Source: Lachnospiraceae bacterium
GTDB taxonomy: Bacteria; Bacillota; Clostridia; Lachnospirales; Lachnospiraceae
Direction of reading: 5' to 3'
DNA length: 64,000 bases
Assembly (NCBI GenBank): GCA_017517305.1
Contig: JAFWZV010000016.1
Span: 1-64,000, forward strand
Part shown: positions 24,043-31,377 of the stretch, one piece after another
Position numbering within the stretch: position 1 is the first letter of the stretch
Layout: the number at the start of each line of letters is the position of its first letter
Translations under genes and position numbers: made by a program
Notes under the pieces: model-generated
What the model was told of the DNA's origin: nothing
Database searches by the model: none
Seen by the model: the letters and a program-made list of their open reading frames with translations, nothing else

Positions 24043-26124
24043 ATGATAGGTAGCGCAAAACCTTTAGTTAAATTTTTGGATGGTTCAAGCACTAGATTTA
24101 TAATACCTGTTTATCAAAGAAACTATGACTGGAAGATTGTGAATTGTACACAACTGTTTGATGATTTGATAAAGGTTGTAAAGACACCGAATAGAGATTC
24201 GCATTTCTTTGGCAGTGTGGTGTCTGTAGCTAATATACAGGGTGCTTCAAGTGAAATGTTGATTATAGATGGTCAACAAAGAATAACAACAATATCCTTA
24301 TTATTTTTGGCACTGGTTAATTTGTTGAAAGATGGAAGGGTTGAATCTGAAAAAACATATTTAGCAGATCAAATTCAGAATACATATCTTATTGATCCTT
24401 ATGAACCAGAAGAGAAAAAAGTTAAGTTAAAGCCAATCAAAGATGATCAGGATGCTTTCTTGAAATTATTTGGGGACAAGGAAGAATATAATATGACTTC
24501 TAATGTTACTCAAAATTATATGTATTTTTATAACAGAATTCAGAAAGGTGAATTGACTCCAGAAGAAATTTTTAATGCCATATGTTCTCTTGTTATTATA
24601 GATATTTCTCTTGACCCGACTAAGGATGATGCTCAATTGATATTTGAAAGCTTAAATTCAACTGGATTGGACTTGAGTGAAGGTGATAAAATAAGAAATT
24701 TCATACTAATGGGTTTGGATTCTGATAAACAGGAAAGGTATTATAATAAATATTGGAATAAGATTGAAAAAGATACGGATTACCAGGTTAGTGATTATGT
24801 AAGGCATTATCTGACTATTTCTTTGGGTAGAACACCAGCGATTAAAGAGGTATATAGTTGCTTTAAAAGTTATGTAGAGAAAAATAAGTTTGAAACTGAA
24901 GAATTACTTCTTAATATGGTTAAATATGCCAAGTATTATAAAGAGATTAAGAATTCAAGTACTAATGTGTACAAAGCAAATATTGTGTTATCTAGACTAA
25001 ACGTATTAGACATGAGTGTTTCTATTCCGTACTTGATGGGATTATGGGAATATAGAGAGAACGTTGGCATGATAGATACAGAATTTGTAGAAGTATTAAC
25101 AGTCATAGAAACTTATATATTTAGAAGAATGATATGTGGTGTTCCTACCAATGCGTTAAATAAGATTTTTGCAATGTTGCATAAAGACTGTATTAGATAC
25201 AAAAAAGATAATGATCAATATGTAGAAGTATTAAAGTATCTTTTGAATAGCAAAGTTGTTTCTGGACGTATGCCAAAAGATAGTGAGTTCTTAAGGAGTA
25301 TAGAGGAAAAGAATATATACTCTATGCAAGCTAAGAATAAAATGTATTTATTTGATCGTCTTGAAAATGAAGATTCAGTTGAACATACAAATGTAATTCA
25401 AATGATGCAAGATGGTGTGTACACTATAGAGCATATTATGCCACAAACATTATCTAATGCTTGGAAAAAAGATTTGGGAACAAACTATTTGGAAATACAT
25501 GACAAGTGGATAAATAGATTAGCAAATCTAACTTTAACAGGATATAATTCTCAATATAGTAATAGATCGTTTTTGGAAAAAAGAGATACCGAGAAAGGAT
25601 TCAAAGATAGCCATTTACATATAAATGCAGAAATTGCAAAATGTGAAAAATGGACAGAGGATGAAATAATCCAGAGAAATAATATGTTAAAAGGTAAGTT
25701 CCTTGTATTGTGGTCGTACCCAACGAGTTCTTATGAACCAGAGAAGGTATTAAATGAGATGCATACCTTGGATGAGGATTATGACTTTAAAGGAAAGTAT
25801 TTTGTCTCATATTCTTTTTTAGATACACCATATTCAGCCAATAGTTGGTCTGATATGTATCAGCAAGTTGTAAAATTCTTGTTTGAGTTGGATGCAACTA
25901 TTATTTATAAACTAGTAACTGATAATACTGGTTTAGGAATACATTTTTCTGATAAAGAGGAGAAAGGTTTTGTTGAAATCGAAGACAAGGTATTCTTGTA
26001 TGTTGCAACATCTACCATGTCAAAAATTAGTGCGTTGAAAAAATTGTTTTCAATGTATGAGTTAGATGGAAGTGAACTTGTATTAGAAATCCAGAGTGAA
26101 GAAACAAATGAAGAAAATGACTAG
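24043..26124 (+). CDS. DUF262/DUF1524 protein, GmrSD-like type IV restriction enzyme
   Basis: The 693-residue protein has DUF262 at its N-terminus (FIIPVYQRNYDW ~21-32; LIIDGQQRITTISLL ~73-87) and DUF1524 (HNH-like) at ~455-530 with YTIEHIMPQTL, NRLANLTLTGYNSQYSNRSF. A further domain at ~585-685 (FVSYSFLDTPYSANSW...IHFSDKEEKGFVEI) looks like a DUF5655-type C-terminal domain. GmrSD enzymes use NTP and cut modified phage DNA; DUF262 binds nucleotide and DUF1524 is the nuclease. GGAGG precedes the ATG and a terminator follows. Confidence 0.88.
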   Translation: MIGSAKPLVKFLDGSSTRFIIPVYQRNYDWKIVNCTQLFDDLIKVVKTPNRDSHFFGSVVSVANIQGASSEMLIIDGQQRITTISLLFLALVNLLKDGRVESEKTYLADQIQNTYLIDPYEPEEKKVKLKPIKDDQDAFLKLFGDKEEYNMTSNVTQNYMYFYNRIQKGELTPEEIFNAICSLVIIDISLDPTKDDAQLIFESLNSTGLDLSEGDKIRNFILMGLDSDKQERYYNKYWNKIEKDTDYQVSDYVRHYLTISLGRTPAIKEVYSCFKSYVEKNKFETEELLLNMVKYAKYYKEIKNSSTNVYKANIVLSRLNVLDMSVSIPYLMGLWEYRENVGMIDTEFVEVLTVIETYIFRRMICGVPTNALNKIFAMLHKDCIRYKKDNDQYVEVLKYLLNSKVVSGRMPKDSEFLRSIEEKNIYSMQAKNKMYLFDRLENEDSVEHTNVIQMMQDGVYTIEHIMPQTLSNAWKKDLGTNYLEIHDKWINRLANLTLTGYNSQYSNRSFLEKRDTEKGFKDSHLHINAEIAKCEKWTEDEIIQRNNMLKGKFLVLWSYPTSSYEPEKVLNEMHTLDEDYDFKGKYFVSYSFLDTPYSANSWSDMYQQVVKFLFELDATIIYKLVTDNTGLGIHFSDKEEKGFVEIEDKVFLYVATSTMSKISALKKLFSMYELDGSELVLEIQSEETNEEND

Positions 26125-26129
26125 TATTA

Positions 26130-26165
26130 GAAAGGTGACTTGGCCCCCAAGCCACCTTTTTTTGG
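26130..26165 (+). terminator. Terminator after the GmrSD-like gene
   Basis: AAAGGTGACTTGG pairs with CCAAGCCACCTTT around CCC and is followed by T7. Confidence 0.9.
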
Positions 26166-26167
26166 TG

Positions 26168-26199
26168 CACTTACGTAAATACAACTATCACTTATGCAA
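26168..26199. promoter_or_regulatory. Direct-repeat operator, copy 1 (LytTR-type)
   Basis: CACTTACGTAA (26168-26178) and CACTTATGCAA (26189-26199) start 21 bp apart. Two helical turns is the usual spacing of LytTR-family binding sites. It lies ~215 bp before the sensor kinase gene. A near-identical element follows the response regulator gene. The rest of the 26200-26413 gap holds a perfect palindrome TTGTCCGGACAA (26238-26249). Confidence 0.6.
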
Positions 26200-26350
26200 A
26201 CCCTATTTACAATTGTAGCCAAAAAGATATTATGAACTTGTCCGGACAATACATATAGTATATACGGAAAGGACAAGATTGTGTGTGGTTTATGGTTTGA
26301 CCTCTTTGTTTATTTATTAGGATATTAAGAGGTATAGAACAAATTATTCT

Positions 26351-26405
26351 TCCGTAATTAGTTTATATTTGATATATTTAAGTAAAGTATAATGCTAATT
26401 ACGGA
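26351..26405 (+). promoter_or_regulatory. 11-bp inverted repeat around the kinase -10 box and ribosome binding site
   Basis: TCCGTAATTAG (26351-26361) is the complement of CTAATTACGGA (26395-26405), which overlaps the GGAGG site. A TATAAT at 26388-26393 lies between the arms. In a read-through transcript the hairpin would bury the ribosome binding site; a transcript starting from this TATAAT would lack the 5' arm. It may instead be a protein operator. Confidence 0.45.
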
Positions 26406-26413
26406 GGATGAAA

Positions 26414-27742
26414 ATGACAGTTCTATTTTATATTATAACTGATATATTCCATATTATATCCATATTTTTATTATGTACGGTATTGTTCAAATTTAAGTTA
26501 CAGAATAGAGTGAAAAATAGGATATATAAACTTATTATCACAACAGTTATACTGATATTGTCTATAAGTATATATTTGATGAATAACTTAATAGCAAAAA
26601 CAATATTATCTACATTAGTAATTGTTGTCATACTATGTTTTAGTTATGATGAAAAGAAATTAAATATTGTTGTATCTGGTTTGTGGATAATGACAATAAT
26701 AGCAATGCTTGAAACTATGTCTATCATTCTTCTTGAATTGATAGGGAAATTGGTGGGATATAACAATGATGTTTTATTGAGATTATGTGTATCTGTGTTT
26801 GATTTCTTTTTAATTGTAATTTTTGGGAAGATATATAACAAGCAATACAGACGAAGCATAAGTTCGATTGGTATATGTAACATATTAGCATTTACTGCAT
26901 TGACGTGTATTGATACAATTATAGTGATGTTTTTAGCAGTTATTACACGTGTGGAAAAGCAAGTAACCAACCAGATGGTATTTTTCATCGCATTCATCCT
27001 AGTCATACTTGGCCTATTCCTCCAGCTAGGCGCTGTAATTCTAATTCTAGTTCAACGAAACGTCTACAAAGAGGGTCAACAAATCACCGAAAAGTACCTA
27101 GAAGAACAAAAGGGTCACTATCAATACCTGGAACAGCGTGAAATCGAAACCAAGAAGTTTAGACATGACCTAAGAAGCCATATGGGGTTGTTATCAGTAT
27201 TGGTCAAAGAACACAAATATGACGAATTCGATAAGTATGTTGATAAAATTAATATTAAGATTGATAGCTTTGGTAATAATGTCACAGTTCAAAATGGTAT
27301 AGTTGATGCCGTCATTAATAAGTATTATTCAGAGGCCACTGCTAATAATGTTAATATGGAGGTAAAAGGCCGTTTCCCTAGCGATTGTGAGATTGATGCA
27401 TACGATTTATGTACAATATTTTCAAACGTTTTGAGCAATGCAATAGAAGCGACCGTAGAGTCAACGAATAAATGGATGAGTGTTGATTGCAGATACACTG
27501 ATGATAACATAATAGTTGTGGTGAAGAATTCATTTGATAACACAAATCAAGTAAGAAATGGTAAGGCGAATACCCATAAGAAGGATATCAATAATCACGG
27601 GTTTGGTCTTGAGAATGTGAAGGAAAGCATCAAAAAATATAACGGTATATGGGACATTGATATACAAGAGGATGTATATTCTATAACAATATCATTTAAT
27701 TATGATAGACTGGAAGGAAATTATGAAGATAGCGATAATTGA
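26414..27742 (+). CDS. AgrC-like GHKL sensor histidine kinase
   Basis: Of two in-frame ATGs (26408 and 26414) the second has correct spacing to GGAGG. The 442-residue protein has six or seven membrane segments (~1-210), a DHp-like region with the phospho-accepting His in KFRHDLRSHMG (~250), and a GHKL ATPase with FSNVLSNAIEAT (~338) and NHGFGLENV (~395). This is the layout of peptide-sensing AgrC/FsrC kinases. Its stop overlaps the response regulator start by 20 bp. No agrB/agrD peptide genes are adjacent, so the signal is unknown. Confidence 0.88.
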   Translation: MTVLFYIITDIFHIISIFLLCTVLFKFKLQNRVKNRIYKLIITTVILILSISIYLMNNLIAKTILSTLVIVVILCFSYDEKKLNIVVSGLWIMTIIAMLETMSIILLELIGKLVGYNNDVLLRLCVSVFDFFLIVIFGKIYNKQYRRSISSIGICNILAFTALTCIDTIIVMFLAVITRVEKQVTNQMVFFIAFILVILGLFLQLGAVILILVQRNVYKEGQQITEKYLEEQKGHYQYLEQREIETKKFRHDLRSHMGLLSVLVKEHKYDEFDKYVDKINIKIDSFGNNVTVQNGIVDAVINKYYSEATANNVNMEVKGRFPSDCEIDAYDLCTIFSNVLSNAIEATVESTNKWMSVDCRYTDDNIIVVVKNSFDNTNQVRNGKANTHKKDINNHGFGLENVKESIKKYNGIWDIDIQEDVYSITISFNYDRLEGNYEDSDN

Positions 27743-28424
27743 TGATGAACAACATTGGAGATATTCGGCAGAACAGATTGTAAGCAAATATTACGCTAAT
27801 GTTGAGGTAAATATAGACATCTATGAAGATGGAGAGCAATACTTAAAGAGCAAGGTAAAATATGACATATCATTTGTGGATATAGAGATGCCTGGTGTGG
27901 ATGGGTTTACCACCATAGAGAGGGCGAGAGAATATAATCCGGAAGGGATATTTATTATATTAACCACTCACACTGAGATGAGTCGTAAAGGTTATCTGGT
28001 TAATGCATTTAGATACATTGACAAGCTCAAGCTGGTGGATGAAATGATTGAAGCCATGAGGTCCGCAGAGATACTGTTGGGACGTAACAGAAAGATTGAA
28101 GTAAACATCACAGATGTTGGAATACGTAAATTAGTATTGAAAGATATAATTTATATCGAAACAGAAAAGCATCATATTCTGGTGCACACAAATGAAAAAA
28201 TTATACAATGTAATAATACTATGAAAGAAATGGAAGCAATACTTGACGCAAGTTGGTTCTTCAGATGCCACAATTCATACATTGTTAATCTGGATGAAAT
28301 ATCCAGGGTTGATAAGAAAATTATTTATTTAAAAAATGGAGATAACATCGACATAGCACAGAGAAAGGCTGCAGAATTTAATAGAGCTTACTTAAAGAGA
28401 CAATATGAATGTGGGAATGCATAG
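27723..28424 (+). CDS. LytTR-family response regulator
   Basis: The start is taken at the ATG after GGAAGGAAATT, inside the kinase stop region. The 233-residue protein has a receiver domain (AIIDDEQHW; phospho-Asp in SFVDIEMPG ~52) and a LytTR DNA-binding domain (~130-230; YIETEKHHILVHT, FFRCHNSYIVNLDEI). LytTR proteins bind paired direct repeats ~21 bp apart; such pairs flank this two-gene unit at 26168 and 28471, so autoregulation and control of the following genes are likely. Confidence 0.9.
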   Translation: MKIAIIDDEQHWRYSAEQIVSKYYANVEVNIDIYEDGEQYLKSKVKYDISFVDIEMPGVDGFTTIERAREYNPEGIFIILTTHTEMSRKGYLVNAFRYIDKLKLVDEMIEAMRSAEILLGRNRKIEVNITDVGIRKLVLKDIIYIETEKHHILVHTNEKIIQCNNTMKEMEAILDASWFFRCHNSYIVNLDEISRVDKKIIYLKNGDNIDIAQRKAAEFNRAYLKRQYECGNA

Positions 28425-28425
28425 A

Positions 28426-28455
28426 AAGTCACCGGGAATGAACGGTGGCTTTTTT
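28426..28455 (+). terminator. Terminator after the LytTR regulator gene
   Basis: AAGTCACCG pairs with CGGTGGCTT (one G-T type pair) and is followed by a T run. Confidence 0.8.
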
Positions 28456-28470
28456 GTTGTCAAAATACAT

Positions 28471-28502
28471 CACTTACGCAAAACGAACTATCACTTATGC
28501 AA
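28471..28502. promoter_or_regulatory. Direct-repeat operator, copy 2 (LytTR-type)
   Basis: CACTTACGCAA (28471-28481) and CACTTATGCAA (28492-28502) have the same 21-bp period and nearly the same spacer (ACGAACTAT) as copy 1 at 26168. It lies 85 bp upstream of the XRE regulator start, where an activator site would be expected. Confidence 0.65.
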
Positions 28503-28586
28503 GGGTAGTTGAGTGAAACCCTAGAAGTAGATAGAATGAATAATAAGTCGAAATGGGTAGTTTTATGTATTGTGGGAGAAGAGTAT

Positions 28587-28898
28587 ATGTTTGATAAAAA
28601 GGCGTGCGGACGCAGGTTAAAGCAGCTTAGAATGGATAAAAATATGCATCAGGATGAAGTTGCTACTGAAATGGGCATTTCTGCAGATACAGTTAGCAAA
28701 TTGGAGCAAGGGAAAAGATCTCCATCAGCTACTATGGTATGTATTTTAGCAAATTACTATAAGACAACAGCTGATTATATTTTATTTGGCGTTGCAAGGG
28801 ATGGTTGCGCAGGGAATGAGTGGATAAGTGAGTTATCGGTAGATAAGAGGAGAAGGGTTGAGAGGATGATTGAGGAGTTGAAGGGGTTGGTGGAGTAG
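28587..28898 (+). CDS. XRE-family regulator heading the helicase/AAA cassette
   Basis: The ATG at 28587 after GGGAGAAGAG is preferred over an upstream TTG in frame. The 103-residue protein has a standard Cro/CI-type HTH (LKQLRMDKNMHQDEVATEMG, SADTVSKLEQGKRSPSATMV, LANYYKTTADYILFG) and a short basic helical tail. It has no peptidase domain. It lies 71 bp before the helicase gene in the same direction and downstream of the second LytTR-type operator, so it is probably the local repressor or activator of the cassette. Confidence 0.85.
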   Translation: MFDKKACGRRLKQLRMDKNMHQDEVATEMGISADTVSKLEQGKRSPSATMVCILANYYKTTADYILFGVARDGCAGNEWISELSVDKRRRVERMIEELKGLVE

Positions 28899-28969
28899 GG
28901 GGGTGTAGTATTTATTAAATACAAATAATTATTTTAGGCATATTAATAAATCTATAGGTGGTGAATTAT

Positions 28970-31348
28970 ATGGAACAAGCTTTGAGAATAAATTTAAGCG
29001 TTGAGCAGTTAAGGATAGTAAATAGCAAGTCTGTTGGCAGTAGTTTAATAAAAGGTGTGGCGGGAAGTGGAAAAACAACTGTAGCGCTTTTTAAGTTAGC
29101 TAATTTGTTGAGAAATGGATTGGATGGAGAAAAAGTATTAGTGGTGACCTATAATAAAACACTAGTAAGATACATGGAGTTTTTATGTGAAGAGTATGGA
29201 ATATCACTTGATTCAAATAATGTTAATATAAGTACCATAGATAGTGTTATTGCAAAACTGTATAATTCCTGTAATGGTAACACTCCAAATGTAGATACGA
29301 AACAACAAAGGGAGATGATGAACTATGCTATTTGGAAAACTGCAGAAAAATTTCCTAATTGTCAAATTATTAATAGTAAAAATTTAAATTTTTTGATAGA
29401 AGAAATACTTTGGATAAAGTGCTGTAGATATATTGATAAAAATGAATATATGAATATTGATAGATTAGGCAGAAATAGTATAGGTGAAAATACATTAAGA
29501 CTTGCTAAGAATTCAGAAAGTCGTGAAGCGATTTTTGAATTGTTTTTACAATATGAAAATTTGCTAAAGAGAAATGGATTAACTGACTATTATTCAAAAG
29601 CATTAAAAACATTGGAACAAATAAAAAGTGATTACATAACACCACAACGATATAGGTATATTATTGTTGATGAAAGTCAAGACTTATCAAGAGTTCAATT
29701 AGAAATAGTTAAGGAATTATATGATGAAGCACCAGACAGTAATATAATTTTTATAACAGATGTAGCACAGAGTATATATTACCAGTCGTGGTTGTCAAAA
29801 CAAAGTTTTAAAAGTATCGGGTTTGATATGTCAGGTAGGTCAAATATATTATCCAAGAACTATCGAACTACTAAACAAATTGCAAAAGCCTCATATTCAT
29901 TGATAAATAATGATAGTGAGCTAAAATCCAGTAATGACTTTGTAGAACCAGAATTGATTAATAGAGATGGGTTTAAACCTCGATATAGACATTTTTGCAA
30001 CCAAATTGAGGAATTTGATTATGTTTTTCATGAAATAAAAAAGTGTACTAATACACATAATTTAAGAGATATTGTTATTGTTGCAAGAAATAAAGGCTAT
30101 CTAAATAATATGAAACAATATCTTTTAAAAAATAAAGTAGATGCAGAGGTTTTTACTGATAGAAAAAACGATAACGAGGATTTCTTTACATCTGATAGAG
30201 TAAAATTAATAACTATGCATTCTATCAAAGGTCTTGAGGCAAAAGTTGTATTTATTGTTGGTTTGAATAAAGACATAATTCCTTTGGAGTGTGACAGAGT
30301 AGATGCAGAGAGGAAACTGCTCTATGTAGGAATGACTAGAGCAAAGGATATTCTATATTTAACTAGCAATGGAGAAGAATCACAATTTATACATGAGATT
30401 GATAGTAATATGCTTCAACTGTCAGATGATGAAAAGGAACAATTTCATTGTATATCGATAGATGATTTTTTGTTCTTGGACAAGGTGAAAGATGTTAATC
30501 AAGTTGAAGAGCAGGTTCGTCAATGGTACCTAAAAGTGTTACAAAACAATTATGGATATTCCGTTGAGCAAATCAGAATTGAGGATGTTATAAAAGATGG
30601 AAGTAAAACCTATTATGTAGATATTGCTGTATATGATGATAATACTTGTGAAAATCCATTTATTTATGTTGAAACAAAATCACCAGGTGAAAATTTACAA
30701 CATGCGTTGAAGCAATTACAAAGTTACAATGAGAAAGGTATCTCTGCCAAGTATTTAGTTGTTACTGATGGAAATATAATATTGGTCAGACGATTTGTTG
30801 ATGGAAGGTATATTGCTTGTAATGATATACCTTTAGAAAGATATAAGTTTTGTACTAGCTATAAATATCGTGATATAAAAAATAACGAAGAGTATGAGTA
30901 TGTGGTGGACTCTGACGGGAAAATATATATAAAAAACAGAACACAAAAAATAAATAGTACATTTAATCTATTTATTATTGGTGTGGTAACAGCGGGTAGG
31001 TTACAGTACGCATATAATAATTATTTGGGGACGGAAATTGTTCCAGTAAGAAATGTAGCTGGCTATGAAAAATTCTTTTTGCTTCAAGTTTCTGGAGATA
31101 GTATGCTAGAGTTCGGAATTGATGATGGTGACACGCTAGTAGTTGATGGTAACCAGTCTGCTCAATATGGAGATATAATTGTAGCCGGTAGCAAAATGTT
31201 AAACGAGGCCACTGTAAAGCAATGTTTGCCATATAGTGATGAATATATAATGCTTCATCCGGGAAATAAAAAATATGAAGATACGTATATTAATGTTAAT
31301 GACTTTTTTGTTAATGGTGTTGTTGTGGGTGTGATAAAAAAGTATTAA
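28970..31348 (+). CDS. UvrD-type helicase fused to HsdR-N-like nuclease and LexA-type S24 peptidase
   Basis: Start at 28970 has AGGTGGTG upstream; 792 residues. Residues ~10-480 are an SF1 helicase: Walker A GVAGSGKTT (~28-36), VDESQDLS (~233), SKNYRTTKQIA (~295), LITMHSIKGLEAKVVFI (~414) and ERKLLYVGMTRAKD (~447). Residues ~510-605 resemble the type I restriction HsdR N-terminal nuclease domain, with a PD-(D/E)XK pattern YVDIAVYDD...IYVETKS. Residues ~670-792 are a LexA/UmuD-like S24 domain: Ala675-Gly676 in VVTAGRLQ, Ser711 in VSGDSM, Lys750 in EATVKQ, and GVVVGVIKKY at the end. The Ala-Ser distance (36) and Ser-Lys distance (39) are close to those of LexA (35 and 37). I infer a helicase-nuclease controlled by self-cleavage. 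It is coupled to the AAA_13 gene 29 bp downstream. Confidence 0.85.
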   Translation: MEQALRINLSVEQLRIVNSKSVGSSLIKGVAGSGKTTVALFKLANLLRNGLDGEKVLVVTYNKTLVRYMEFLCEEYGISLDSNNVNISTIDSVIAKLYNSCNGNTPNVDTKQQREMMNYAIWKTAEKFPNCQIINSKNLNFLIEEILWIKCCRYIDKNEYMNIDRLGRNSIGENTLRLAKNSESREAIFELFLQYENLLKRNGLTDYYSKALKTLEQIKSDYITPQRYRYIIVDESQDLSRVQLEIVKELYDEAPDSNIIFITDVAQSIYYQSWLSKQSFKSIGFDMSGRSNILSKNYRTTKQIAKASYSLINNDSELKSSNDFVEPELINRDGFKPRYRHFCNQIEEFDYVFHEIKKCTNTHNLRDIVIVARNKGYLNNMKQYLLKNKVDAEVFTDRKNDNEDFFTSDRVKLITMHSIKGLEAKVVFIVGLNKDIIPLECDRVDAERKLLYVGMTRAKDILYLTSNGEESQFIHEIDSNMLQLSDDEKEQFHCISIDDFLFLDKVKDVNQVEEQVRQWYLKVLQNNYGYSVEQIRIEDVIKDGSKTYYVDIAVYDDNTCENPFIYVETKSPGENLQHALKQLQSYNEKGISAKYLVVTDGNIILVRRFVDGRYIACNDIPLERYKFCTSYKYRDIKNNEEYEYVVDSDGKIYIKNRTQKINSTFNLFIIGVVTAGRLQYAYNNYLGTEIVPVRNVAGYEKFFLLQVSGDSMLEFGIDDGDTLVVDGNQSAQYGDIIVAGSKMLNEATVKQCLPYSDEYIMLHPGNKKYEDTYINVNDFFVNGVVVGVIKKY

Positions 31349-31377
31349 TTAAGTAATTTAATTATTAGGAGGAACGT

